From assembly GCA_051418075.1 (NCBI GenBank), contig JBPRGG010000104.1, positions 7,955 to 71,954 of the forward strand: a DNA stretch of 64,000 nt, written 5' to 3'. Of this stretch, positions 44,081 through 53,946 are shown in pieces. Position numbers and translations under genes: made by a program. Source of the DNA: JBPRGG01 sp051418075 (GTDB lineage: Bacteria > Bacteroidota > Bacteroidia > Cytophagales > Cyclobacteriaceae). The first letter of the stretch is position 1; the number at the start of each line of letters is the position of its first letter. The notes under the pieces are model-generated. The model searched no databases and was not told the origin of the DNA. It saw only the letters and a program-made list of their open reading frames with translations.

Positions 44081-47000
44081 ATGAAAAATAAACTAATACG
44101 ACTATTATTTATGCTTTCAAAATTCACCTTTATTGGCTTTGTGGCACAGTTTTTCATGATTAGCCTTCTACTGGCACATGAAATGAATGCACAAAAGATC
44201 ATGAGTGTCAAAGAAAAAGTTATTGAAGCAAACAGTGGAAATGCTTCAATAAAAGGAGCTTTTTCAATGATTGAAGAAAAAACCAACTATAATTTTTTCT
44301 ATGATGAAAAGATTATAGATAAAAACCTAAAACTTAATTTGCCTCAAAGGCGATCAACCGTGGCTGAAATCCTTTACGAAATTTCCCGGCAGGCTAGTCT
44401 GCGTTTCAGGCAAATCAATCATACTATAAATGTGAATAAAATTGAGGGCACCCTACATCAAGAGAATATTATTGAAGTAGTTATTCAAACCCGCAACATT
44501 ACAGGCAAAGTTACCTCCTATGAAGATGGAGAACCTTTGCCTGGTGTTAATATTATAGAAAAGGGGACCTCGAATGGGACTGTAACAAATGCTGATGGAG
44601 TGTACTCTCTGGAAGTAGCCGATGAAGCCATTTTGGTATTTAGCTCAGTTGGTTATACAAAAGAAGAGATAGCTATAGGACAAAGGTCTGTAGTTGATCT
44701 GGTAATGACAACGGATATACAGCAACTACAGGAATTGGTTGTGGTAGGGTATGGTACCCAGGAAAAAAAGCTGGTAACCGGAGCTACTACCCAGGTAAAA
44801 GGTGAAGCAATTGAAAAACTGAATACCACTTCTCCTTTAATAGCATTACAAAGCCAAACGCCGGGTTTATCCATAATTGCAGAATCGGCCAGACCTGATG
44901 CTGAATATAAAATTAACATACGAGGTCTGGGAACAATAGGTGATGCAGCTCCATTAGTTGTCATTAATGGCATAGTCGGAGGTGATATAAGATCAATTAG
45001 TCCTTATGATATTGAATCCATTGATATATTAAAGGATGCAGCTTCAGCGGCCATTTATGGGTCCAGGGCTGCCAATGGAGTAATTTTAATTACTACCAAG
45101 CAAGGAAAAGCCGGCAAGATGAATATTTCCTATGACGGAAATTATGGAATTCAAAATGTATACGATTACCTCGATATGGTAAATGCTCAGGAATATATGG
45201 GCTTAATAAATGAGTCCATTAATAATATTGGAGGAACTCCAGTAGATTTTAACACCATATTACCTGCAGATATTCAGGAAAAATTGGATAATGGATGGCA
45301 GGGCACTGATTGGTGGAGGGAATTAACTAATAAAAATGCACCCGTTCAAAATCATGCCTTAAACATTACAGGAGGCTCAGAACAATCAGTTTATTCCTTA
45401 GGACTTTCTTATACCAATCAAGAATCTATTATTGGAAATCCATTAAAAGAGAAATTTAACAGGATTAGTTTTAGGTTGAATAGTGATCATGTATTATTAA
45501 AGAAGAACAATAGAAACATTATTAAAATAGGAGAAAACCTTCTATACACCTATAAAGACAAACAAAATAATTTAGCCTCAGGTTGGCGATGGGCTGCTTC
45601 CAATCCTTTGTTCCCTGTCAGGGATGAGAATGGAGGTTTTTACAAGCCTATTAGTTTTGATGCAGAAAGGGCAAATCCGGTGGCTTATCAGTACTACCAT
45701 AGTCAGAATGAACTAAATAGCAGGGATTTCATGATTAATGCATTTCTGGAAGTAAATCCAGTAGAAGGTTTACAATTCTTAAGCAATTTTGGTTCAACAA
45801 TAATCCAGACTGATTTTAGAAGATATATACCTGAATATAATTTAACTCCTTCCAATGTAAGATTACAAGATCTGACTGAACAGCAAATGACCATTAACAA
45901 TGGTATTCAATGGATGAATACCCTTTCTTATGATTTAAGATTGGCCCGGGATCATAATTTTAAGGTGTTGTTAGGCCAATCCATTGAAAAACAAAATATG
46001 GGAGTTCAAATGCATGGAGAAAATGTTGGATCCATCTTTGATAATTATCAATATGCTTATCTGGATAATGTTAAACAAATAACTTTAGGACAAACAAGTT
46101 TAGGTGGACGTCCTTTTCCCGAAGTATTTTTGGCTTCGTTTTTCAGTAGAATAAACTATGCTTTCAGAGATAAATATTTGTTGACTGCCATTGTCAGGAG
46201 AGATGGATCTTCTAATTTTGCTCAGGGGAACAGATGGGGAACTTTTCCTTCAGTTTCGGCAGGTTGGATCCTTACTGAAGAGCAATTCTTAAGGTCAACC
46301 GCAAAATGGTTGGACTTCTTAAAGCTAAGGTTAAGTTGGGGGCAAAATGGTAACCAAAATATTGATAACTTTCAGTATTTAACCAGCTATTCATTTTCTA
46401 ATGCAAGATATTCATTCGGTGCTGATAAAAGCCTCTGGGCAATAGGGGCATATCCATCAATTTTACCTAATCCAAATATTACCTGGGAAACTTCGGAGCA
46501 GTGGAATCTAGGTATTGATTCACGTTTTTTTGACGGACGTCTCAATATCAATGCCGAACTCTATCAAAAAACAACTAAAGATTGGTTGTTGAGAGCTCCT
46601 ATCTTAGCTTCTCAAGGCGCCCAGGCTCCTTTTGTCAATGGAGGCGATGTGGAAAATCGCGGATTAGAACTAATCCTTGGCTGGCGTGAATCCAAGGGTG
46701 ACTTTTCTTATGATATCAGTGGTAATATTTCATTCAATAAAAATGAAGTAACCAGAATCGATAATTCGGAAGGCATTATAGAAGGAAATCAGGTAAATGA
46801 ACATGCTGTAGGGCAGTTGCCTCCTTACAGGGCACAAGTTGGCTTTCCTATAGGATATTTCTGGGGTTATAAAACGGCAGGAGTTTTTCAGAACCAAAAT
46901 CAAATTGATAACTATGAAGGACCATTAGTAGGTGATCAGCCAGGAGATTTGATTTTTGTTGACATAAATAATGATGGTACTATTAATTCAGAGGATCGGA

Positions 47001-47506
47001 CTATGATTGGAGACCCTAATCCAAATGCTTTGGTCGGTTTATCCTTAAGTTTGAATTATAAAGCTTTTGACTTTTCTGTTGTAGGGAATGGTGTATTTGG
47101 AAATCAAATCCTTATTTCATACAATCGGGCTGATGGATACCAGGAAAATTATCCAGCTTATCGGTTAAACAGATGGCATGGGGAGGGAACCTCAAACCGA
47201 TATCCCAGATTGACATCTACACCATCTCCTAATTATACCTACTTATCAGATACTTATATCGAGAATGGAGATTATTTACGGATTCAGAATATAACTATAG
47301 GATACGATCTGTCTCAATTATTCGAATCTAATATCTTACAAAAAGCCAGGCTCTTTATTACCGGGCAAAATCTTATAACTTTTACAAATTATATTGGGGC
47401 CAATCCGGAAGTTGGCTATTCACCCTCTAATTGGGGTAAGGGCATTGATGTTAATTTCAATCCATTGCCAAAAACATATTTATTAGGTGTTAATATTCAA
47501 TTTTAA
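44081..47506 (+). CDS. SusC/RagA TonB-linked outer-membrane protein with STN signalling domain
   Basis: The 1141 residues start with a signal segment (about 8-38). An STN domain (about 48-125) enables transenvelope signalling to FecR. A carboxypeptidase-regulatory-like beta domain follows (ITGKVTSYEDGEPLPGVNI, about 145-215). A TonB-box-like segment (LQELVVVGYGT) precedes the plug domain (about 235-345, with INIRGLGTIGDAAPLVVINGI) and a 22-strand barrel up to the terminal Phe. It imports oligosaccharides bound by the SusD partner encoded 11 bases downstream. Confidence 0.96.
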   Translation: MKNKLIRLLFMLSKFTFIGFVAQFFMISLLLAHEMNAQKIMSVKEKVIEANSGNASIKGAFSMIEEKTNYNFFYDEKIIDKNLKLNLPQRRSTVAEILYEISRQASLRFRQINHTINVNKIEGTLHQENIIEVVIQTRNITGKVTSYEDGEPLPGVNIIEKGTSNGTVTNADGVYSLEVADEAILVFSSVGYTKEEIAIGQRSVVDLVMTTDIQQLQELVVVGYGTQEKKLVTGATTQVKGEAIEKLNTTSPLIALQSQTPGLSIIAESARPDAEYKINIRGLGTIGDAAPLVVINGIVGGDIRSISPYDIESIDILKDAASAAIYGSRAANGVILITTKQGKAGKMNISYDGNYGIQNVYDYLDMVNAQEYMGLINESINNIGGTPVDFNTILPADIQEKLDNGWQGTDWWRELTNKNAPVQNHALNITGGSEQSVYSLGLSYTNQESIIGNPLKEKFNRISFRLNSDHVLLKKNNRNIIKIGENLLYTYKDKQNNLASGWRWAASNPLFPVRDENGGFYKPISFDAERANPVAYQYYHSQNELNSRDFMINAFLEVNPVEGLQFLSNFGSTIIQTDFRRYIPEYNLTPSNVRLQDLTEQQMTINNGIQWMNTLSYDLRLARDHNFKVLLGQSIEKQNMGVQMHGENVGSIFDNYQYAYLDNVKQITLGQTSLGGRPFPEVFLASFFSRINYAFRDKYLLTAIVRRDGSSNFAQGNRWGTFPSVSAGWILTEEQFLRSTAKWLDFLKLRLSWGQNGNQNIDNFQYLTSYSFSNARYSFGADKSLWAIGAYPSILPNPNITWETSEQWNLGIDSRFFDGRLNINAELYQKTTKDWLLRAPILASQGAQAPFVNGGDVENRGLELILGWRESKGDFSYDISGNISFNKNEVTRIDNSEGIIEGNQVNEHAVGQLPPYRAQVGFPIGYFWGYKTAGVFQNQNQIDNYEGPLVGDQPGDLIFVDINNDGTINSEDRTMIGDPNPNALVGLSLSLNYKAFDFSVVGNGVFGNQILISYNRADGYQENYPAYRLNRWHGEGTSNRYPRLTSTPSPNYTYLSDTYIENGDYLRIQNITIGYDLSQLFESNILQKARLFITGQNLITFTNYIGANPEVGYSPSNWGKGIDVNFNPLPKTYLLGVNIQF

Positions 47507-47517
47507 ACCCAAAGACT

Positions 47518-49212
47518 ATGAAAAAATATTTAATAATCCTATTTATCTTCTTATTAGGTTCCAGTTGTGAAGATTTTTTGGAGTCAACTGATTACCTCAA
47601 TAAAAGCGACCAAAACTTCCCGCAAACAGGGGAGGATATGAATCAACTTTTAACCGGTGTTTACTTTTCGTTGAGCAAAGTAAATCTGGGTTCTACCTAC
47701 TATATCGGAACTTTAGCTTCAGATGATCAATTTGGTTCCGGAGCTGCTAATGATGCCGTAGCTCATGGATTTGATCGTTGGAAAGTGGCAAACCCCAATA
47801 TGGCTTCCGATATCTGGAGAAATTACTATGAAGGTATCTACCGTACTAATAAATTGCTGGAATCTATGGATCAGGTTGAGTTTTCCAGGCCGGAGGAAAA
47901 AAGCTCCATTGAAGGAGAAGCCTACTTTCTCAGGGCCTTTTTTTATAGTGAATTATCAAAATTATTCGGCGATGTTCCTTTATTGACTACATCTGTTCCG
48001 GTAAACATTCCAAGAACACCGGCAAAGGAAACCTATGGGCAAATTGCTTCTGATCTGTTACAGGCCATCCAATTGCTGCCATCAGTAAAGTATGATCATA
48101 ATCCTCAACGGTTTGGTCATGCAACTAAATGGGCGGCAGAGGCTTTATTGGCTCGGGTATATTTGTTCTATACCGGATATTACCAGCAGGATAGTTTACC
48201 TTTAGCAGAAGGAGGAAGTGTGACGAGAGATCAGGTAATAGGTTATTTAGATGATCTTATTAATAACAGCGGCCATCATTTGATAAATGATTTTAGAAAT
48301 TTATGGGTTTATACAAATGAAGGCACAAAAGAGGATTATACATATACCCAGGGAAAAGTCCTTAATTGGGCTGGAGAAAACAATGCAGAATCTGTTTTTG
48401 AAATACAATATGGATTGATCAACAGTTGGGGAGAACCAAGGAATGTAATTGCACAAGCATTCGGGGTAAGAGGTCAAAGTAATATCAATAATGTTTTTCC
48501 ATTTGGAGGTAACTGGGGGCAAGGTCAGGTAAATCCTAAAATGGTAGAAAACTGGCGTCAGGAAAGCCCACAGGATTCTCTCAGAAGGTGGGGTAGTATT
48601 TTGGATGTTGAGCATCCCAGAGAAGGTATTGTAACATATGAAACTGGTGGATGGAATATGATAGAAGAAACAAAACTGTTTCCCAAAAAAGTAGCATTGA
48701 TACGTGTTTGGACTGATAAATCTGCTGATGAAAGAGCCAACTGGAAGTCATTTAATCACAATATAGTCTACGACAACCTTGGTGAAGGTTTTAATAATGC
48801 AAGTATTTTGAACCTGACTTTGATCCGATATGCCGATGTTTTACTGATGCATTCAGAACTGACACAAACAGCTGACAAATTGAATCAGGTAAGGGCCAGG
48901 GCCGGATTATCACCAGTCAATTATAGCCAGGAAAATTTAGAAGAAGAAAGGAGACATGAATTTGCCTTTGAAGGATTACGCTTTTTTGATCTGCTAAGAT
49001 GGTATGGTAAAAATGCAGGAGCTATTATCGATCAAAATCAAAATGGAGCGGCCATTCTCAATGATAAAATACCAGCGGTATATCAGGCTAATCTTACCGA
49101 AAGGATTGCTGAAACCGGCGGTTTTATGCAAATACCTGAGAGTCAAATATTGCTGTCCGGTGGTATACTTTCTCAAAATCCTGGTTGGACGGATCCGTCA
49201 AGTAATTTGTAG
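47518..49212 (+). CDS. SusD/RagB family glycan-binding outer-membrane lipoprotein
   Basis: The 564 residues have a lipoprotein signal with Cys17 (GSSC). TPR-like helices scaffold the fold; recognisable pieces are SIEGEAYFLRAFFYSELSKL (about 126-145), RYADVLLMHSEL (about 438-449) and EERRHEFAFEGLRFFDLLRW (about 478-497). It forms the lid on the SusC barrel and binds the target glycan at the cell surface. It directly follows susC. Confidence 0.95.
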   Translation: MKKYLIILFIFLLGSSCEDFLESTDYLNKSDQNFPQTGEDMNQLLTGVYFSLSKVNLGSTYYIGTLASDDQFGSGAANDAVAHGFDRWKVANPNMASDIWRNYYEGIYRTNKLLESMDQVEFSRPEEKSSIEGEAYFLRAFFYSELSKLFGDVPLLTTSVPVNIPRTPAKETYGQIASDLLQAIQLLPSVKYDHNPQRFGHATKWAAEALLARVYLFYTGYYQQDSLPLAEGGSVTRDQVIGYLDDLINNSGHHLINDFRNLWVYTNEGTKEDYTYTQGKVLNWAGENNAESVFEIQYGLINSWGEPRNVIAQAFGVRGQSNINNVFPFGGNWGQGQVNPKMVENWRQESPQDSLRRWGSILDVEHPREGIVTYETGGWNMIEETKLFPKKVALIRVWTDKSADERANWKSFNHNIVYDNLGEGFNNASILNLTLIRYADVLLMHSELTQTADKLNQVRARAGLSPVNYSQENLEEERRHEFAFEGLRFFDLLRWYGKNAGAIIDQNQNGAAILNDKIPAVYQANLTERIAETGGFMQIPESQILLSGGILSQNPGWTDPSSNL

Positions 49213-49224
49213 TTTAACCATAGT

Positions 49225-49301
49225 AAAAAAGAAGGCGGCCCCTGAGTATTTTTATAAAAATAACAGTTAGATTTTAAATTTTGTGGCATGCCTTCTTTTT
49301 T
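49225..49301 (+). terminator. Long-loop terminator-like inverted repeat after susD
   Basis: AAAAAAGAAGGC and GCCTTCTTTTTT form a perfect 12-bp stem across 53 bases; a 16-bp palindrome (49247-49262) sits in the loop. The repeat lies between the susD stop and the start of the next gene and ends in a T-run. It may reduce readthrough into the enzyme genes, as seen in many PULs. Confidence 0.6.
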
Positions 49302-49313
49302 AAATTTAAATAT

Positions 49314-51116
49314 ATGATTTTATCACGAAGAAAATTTTTAGCTAAAAGCATACAAGGAATGGGTGTATTAAGTACAATTCCTGCTTTCGGTATCATACCC
49401 TCCAATAAACATTCAATGGGTCCTGCCACACCTGTTTCTGTATATGTAAACTGGGCTGCCTACGATGAATTATCAGACCAGGTATTTTTAGATGAAGATA
49501 TTGCCATGAGGCAATTCAATGAATTACTGAGGTTAAAAGAAGCAGGAGTCCAATTTGATTACTATCTGATGGATGCCTTTTGGTTTGATAAAGACGGGGC
49601 TTATCGGCAATGGAGAAAAGAAAGCTGGCCTGAAGGAGGTAAAAAATGGATGGAGACTTGTTTTGCCCATGATATTAAGCCAGGGCTGTGGATTTCAACC
49701 AATTTGATGTATGCCGGAGGGGAAAATTATCATTTTCTCAGTCCGGCTCCTGCCTGGCAGGATTCTGTAGATAAGAATGATCGTTCCTTTTCTTTATTTG
49801 AAGGAGGTTATTTGACTGATTTGATTGAAGCTTTAACATATCATGCTGATCAGGGCATCAGCATGTTTAAGTTTGATTTTGCTGATTTCAATGCTGTTAC
49901 CGCCAAAAGTGCTGGTAAAATGACACAGGAAGAAGTTGTAGAGGCCAACAAATCTGCTTTTATTGATGCGATAAAAGGGTTCAGAAAATCCTATCCTGAT
50001 GTGTTATTGATGGCATACAATGGGTTTGGAGGGGTTATGGGGAATACCTATACGCCTTATCAGAAAGCAATTGACCTTGAATGGTTAAATATATTTGATT
50101 CCATGTACTGTGGCGATCCACGTCCGGCTGATGTCCCCTGTATGAATTTCTGGCGAAGCAAGGATATCTACTCGGATCACATGGTCAAGCAGTTCGCTTT
50201 CAATGATATTCCTCTGAAAAGAATTGATAATAGCGCTTTCATGATCGGAACCACAGGTACTTGCTATTTCCGGGGTGCTCAGGCCTGGAAAGGAATGCTA
50301 TTATTATCAATGGCCAGGGGCGGATGGATCAATACTTATTATGGTAATCTGGATCTTCTATCAGATAAAGATGGCAAATGGTTTGCCCAGGCCCAATCTA
50401 TGTTTTACCCATTGCAGCAGCAAAATCATTTTACCTTAATAGGAGGAATACCAGGTCAGGATGAATGGTATGGCTATCAGGCTTCAGGAAAAAAAGGGGA
50501 ATTGATTTTATTGGTAAACCCCAGTCAGAAAATTCGTGATATTGATCTTTCATTTAAAAAGTATAAAAGCACAGGAGCAGTATTATTTCATGATGCGGGA
50601 TTTGTACCGGAAGTGTCTCAGGATTGGTTGAAGATTGGTCCGGAACAACTTGTTTTGATTGGCTATGGGGAATATGATCAGCCATCATATAATTTAGGCA
50701 TAGGCGATTTTATTCGAATTCCCTCATCAATAAAACCAATTTCAACCGATTGGAAAATTTCCAACCAAATAATCCAGACAGAGTTAAATGTATCCCAAGA
50801 ACAGGATATAAGGATTATTATACAACAATTTGGCTCTGATGGATTACCGGTCCGGTCATCCGGGGGATCACCGCCTCATGGCATTACCTTAGGTCATATT
50901 ATTCAGATAGAAGCGTACCAGGAGGGTAAGGCTGTACCACTACAAGTCCAGTATGATAAAGCCATTTGGAGTGGTCTATCCTGGGGGGTAGCCGAAATCA
51001 GGGCAGAGAATCTGGACTTGAGTAAGAAACTTTTATTAATGGGAACTTCGGCTGAAAAAAATCCAGTAGTTTTAAAAGGAGAATTATATGCTGTTAGCTA
51101 TAGAAAGGAAGATTAA
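49314..51116 (+). CDS. GH36/clan GH-D-like glycoside hydrolase
   Basis: About 600 residues from the ATG giving MILSRRKFLAKS; a TTG 11 codons upstream lies inside an inverted repeat. The N-terminus (SRRKFLAK then a hydrophobic stretch) is Tat-like. The catalytic barrel contains FDYYLMDAFWFD (about 73-84) and ISMFKFDFADF, whose Asp188 fits the K-x-D nucleophile of GH36/GH27-type enzymes. A C-terminal beta domain follows (about 385-600). An alpha-galactosidase-like exo-activity is plausible. The gene starts the enzyme block of the PUL. Confidence 0.75.
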   Translation: MILSRRKFLAKSIQGMGVLSTIPAFGIIPSNKHSMGPATPVSVYVNWAAYDELSDQVFLDEDIAMRQFNELLRLKEAGVQFDYYLMDAFWFDKDGAYRQWRKESWPEGGKKWMETCFAHDIKPGLWISTNLMYAGGENYHFLSPAPAWQDSVDKNDRSFSLFEGGYLTDLIEALTYHADQGISMFKFDFADFNAVTAKSAGKMTQEEVVEANKSAFIDAIKGFRKSYPDVLLMAYNGFGGVMGNTYTPYQKAIDLEWLNIFDSMYCGDPRPADVPCMNFWRSKDIYSDHMVKQFAFNDIPLKRIDNSAFMIGTTGTCYFRGAQAWKGMLLLSMARGGWINTYYGNLDLLSDKDGKWFAQAQSMFYPLQQQNHFTLIGGIPGQDEWYGYQASGKKGELILLVNPSQKIRDIDLSFKKYKSTGAVLFHDAGFVPEVSQDWLKIGPEQLVLIGYGEYDQPSYNLGIGDFIRIPSSIKPISTDWKISNQIIQTELNVSQEQDIRIIIQQFGSDGLPVRSSGGSPPHGITLGHIIQIEAYQEGKAVPLQVQYDKAIWSGLSWGVAEIRAENLDLSKKLLLMGTSAEKNPVVLKGELYAVSYRKED

Positions 51117-51321
51117 GGATTTGAGAGTAGCATGTTGGTACTATAACTGCCATTTTAAATGAAATTGGTAAGTACTGGTTTCCAATCAGTTCAGGATTAC
51201 CTGGACAAAACTGTTTAACTTAACTTGTCAAATTTTGAAATTACAATTTGATTATATAAAATAAAATATGAACCTGTAAGAAAAAGCAGAATCCCTTATT
51301 ATTGAAGCAAAAAAACAAACA

Positions 51322-52746
51322 ATGATGAGCATACATGTTTTTAAGGCATTAATCCTTGTATTAATGTTATTGCTGGTCTGTTGCAGCAGCAAGCGCCCTT
51401 TGAATGAAAGTGATTCTTCACCTCCCAATATTATTTTGATATTGGTTGACGATATGGGCATAGCCGACCTGGGTTGTTATGGTAATGATTTTCATAAAAC
51501 TCCTAATATTGACAAAATGGCTGCAAATGGAATTCAGTTTATGAATGCCTATGCCTCCAGTCCGGTTTGTTCTCCTACCCGGGCAAGTATCCTTACCGGT
51601 AAATATCCTGCGTCATTAAATCTTACTGACTGGATCCCCGGAAAACCTTCCTGGGCCTCTGAAAAATTAATAGCGCCTGAATTCAGGCATACCTTACCCC
51701 AGGATGAGCTTACATTGGCCGAATATCTGAAGGAAAAAGGCTACAAAACAGCAAGTTTTGGAAAATGGCATTTGGGCGGTACAGGCTCCATGCCTACTGA
51801 TCATGGCTTTGATATTAATGTGGCGGGAAATCAGGCAGGTTTGCCTCCATCCTATTTTTATCCTTATATTAAGGATGATTTTGTACTACCTGATTTAAAC
51901 AAGGGGGGAACAAAAGGTGAATTTTTGACCGACAGGCTTACCTCTGAAGCAATGAAATGGGTAGTTGACCACAAAGAAGAACCTTTCTTTTTGTACTTAT
52001 CCTATTTTACCGTTCATATATGGTTGGAAACAAAACAGGAATTGGAAGAAAAATACCTCAAAAAAGCTGAACAGGGCTCTTTTAACTCACTTACTAACCC
52101 AGTTTATGCAGGTATGGTAGAAACACTCGACCATAACGTGGGAAAAATTATGGCAACGCTGGAAAATTATCAAATAGATAATACCATAGTTGTTTTTTAT
52201 TCTGATAATGGAGGGCTGCATAAAAAGGAAAGTGAAAATACTCCCGCTACCGACAATGGAATTTACCGTGAAGGAAAAGGTTATTTGTATGAGGGTGGTA
52301 TTCGTGAGCCTTTGATTTTCTTTGATAGGAGCCGGATTAATGAAGGTAAAAAATCTGATGCTTTAATATCATCTGTGGATATTATGCCTACATTAATTGA
52401 CTTATGTAATTTCGAAGTGCCGGATAGTGAAGGCATAAGTTTTGCCAGCCATCTTATTAACGGTGATTTAGTAAAAAAGGAAACAATGTACTGGCATTAT
52501 CCCCATTATAGTTACCAGGGAGGCAGGCCTTCAGGTGCAATCAGGGAAGGTGACTATAAATTGATTGAGTATTTTGATGATGGTATAGTTGAATTATATA
52601 ATATAAAAACTGATCCTGAGGAAAGGTATAATCTGGCTACAGATAAAATTGCTTTGAAAGAAAAAATGTTGAACAAATTGCATCAATGGCAAAAAGATGT
52701 GAATGCTCAAATGCCGCATATCAATGACAATTATAAACCAAGTTAA
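51322..52746 (+). CDS. Family S1 sulfatase lipoprotein
   Basis: The 474 residues begin with a lipoprotein-type signal (LLLVCCSS). Metal ligands Asp43-Asp44 are in LVDDMGIADLGCYG. The modification motif is CSPTRASILTG: Cys83 is converted to formylglycine by a sulfatase-modifying enzyme, which must be encoded elsewhere. FGKWHLGG (about 150-157) and YSDNGG (about 293-298) are further active-site motifs. It should remove sulfate esters from the glycan handled by this PUL, in the periplasm or at the surface. Confidence 0.95.
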   Translation: MMSIHVFKALILVLMLLLVCCSSKRPLNESDSSPPNIILILVDDMGIADLGCYGNDFHKTPNIDKMAANGIQFMNAYASSPVCSPTRASILTGKYPASLNLTDWIPGKPSWASEKLIAPEFRHTLPQDELTLAEYLKEKGYKTASFGKWHLGGTGSMPTDHGFDINVAGNQAGLPPSYFYPYIKDDFVLPDLNKGGTKGEFLTDRLTSEAMKWVVDHKEEPFFLYLSYFTVHIWLETKQELEEKYLKKAEQGSFNSLTNPVYAGMVETLDHNVGKIMATLENYQIDNTIVVFYSDNGGLHKKESENTPATDNGIYREGKGYLYEGGIREPLIFFDRSRINEGKKSDALISSVDIMPTLIDLCNFEVPDSEGISFASHLINGDLVKKETMYWHYPHYSYQGGRPSGAIREGDYKLIEYFDDGIVELYNIKTDPEERYNLATDKIALKEKMLNKLHQWQKDVNAQMPHINDNYKPS

Positions 52747-52791
52747 AAGGGGTCAGTCAATCCCGCTTCTAATAAAGAATAATTTAGCATT

Positions 52792-53916
52792 ATGAAACAG
52801 ATCACAATACTAGTTCTTTTATCAATATCCTGGTGGTCTTGTCAGACAGACGATTCTGATAAGAAGTATAATGAAGTGATTCTTACCGCAGTTGACCTTA
52901 TTCAGGAACCAGTAATTACAGCCGGTGATCCTGGTACTGAAGACAATCAATTTGGTTTTGAAGGAGGAACCTGCAGAAAAGTAGGCGATACTTATTATAT
53001 TTTTACCACCGAAGTGTTTGACCAACCCAAGACTGCAGCTGTTCGAATGGCCCTATGGACCAGCGGGAATGGCATTGATTTTCAAAAAAAGTCTGTCATT
53101 GCTTCCACTAATTATAATTGGGAAGATACAACTCATCGCATGTCTCCCTGGTCTCCCATGGCGGTTTATGATCAGGAAAGGGAATTGTGGTCGGTTTTTC
53201 ATGTAGGTTACCGTCGAAAAGCCAATTCCACCAATGTTTTCAACATGTCAGGACGAATATTTCGCTATGATTCAGAAGTTAAGGGGAGGGAAGGGATTGG
53301 TGGTCCTTACCAGGAGGGGGACTGGGTAACCATACTGGGAGAACCGGATTGGTGGGAAGGCCCGGGTGAAATAGTTTCTTTTTATCCATATAAAGCAGGT
53401 GATGAATGGTGGGCTTTCTACGGGGGCAATAGTGTGCCGGATCATATAGATGCCAGTGGGCAGGAACAGGAGGTAAAGCATATTTTTTATGCAGGATTGG
53501 CCCAGTCCAAAGATGGATTGACAGATGAATGGGAACGTCAGTATGATCTGAATCCAGTGCAAATGGATCCGGAATTCATTGAGAATTCAGTAGTGACTAA
53601 AATCAACGACCATCTTTACATTAATTTGTATGACGGAGCCAATGAGCATGCCATTTCCTATTCATGGTCACCCGATGGCATAAACTGGCAGCCTGAACAG
53701 CTTATAGAATTTCCCGATCCACCTGGCTGGATCAAAAGTACCCGCACTCCTTTGGGTTTAATTGATGAAGGTAATGGTATTTATTCCATTTATTTTACCG
53801 CATTTGATGGGAATAATCCGGAGAAGATTGAACCTACCTGGCATGATGGATTTGGTCATGTTGGTTTGTTAAAAGTTAAATTAGAAATCCAGGCCACAGG
53901 TTCAGAATCAGAATAA
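52792..53916 (+). CDS. GH43-like five-bladed propeller lipoprotein
   Basis: The 374 residues have a lipoprotein signal with Cys17 (WWSC). The rest shows repeated blades of the GH43/GH32/GH117 type: FGFEGGTCRKVGDTYYIFTTE, then SPWSPMAVYDQERELWSVFHV and GPGEIVSFYPYKAGDEWWAFYGG. Acidic residues for catalysis cannot be assigned confidently. Family membership within CAZy is unclear. It lies between the sulfatase and a second lipoprotein enzyme and should act on the same glycan. Confidence 0.65.
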   Translation: MKQITILVLLSISWWSCQTDDSDKKYNEVILTAVDLIQEPVITAGDPGTEDNQFGFEGGTCRKVGDTYYIFTTEVFDQPKTAAVRMALWTSGNGIDFQKKSVIASTNYNWEDTTHRMSPWSPMAVYDQERELWSVFHVGYRRKANSTNVFNMSGRIFRYDSEVKGREGIGGPYQEGDWVTILGEPDWWEGPGEIVSFYPYKAGDEWWAFYGGNSVPDHIDASGQEQEVKHIFYAGLAQSKDGLTDEWERQYDLNPVQMDPEFIENSVVTKINDHLYINLYDGANEHAISYSWSPDGINWQPEQLIEFPDPPGWIKSTRTPLGLIDEGNGIYSIYFTAFDGNNPEKIEPTWHDGFGHVGLLKVKLEIQATGSESE

Positions 53917-53946
53917 ATCAGCATTTTACCGCAAAATTTACATATT

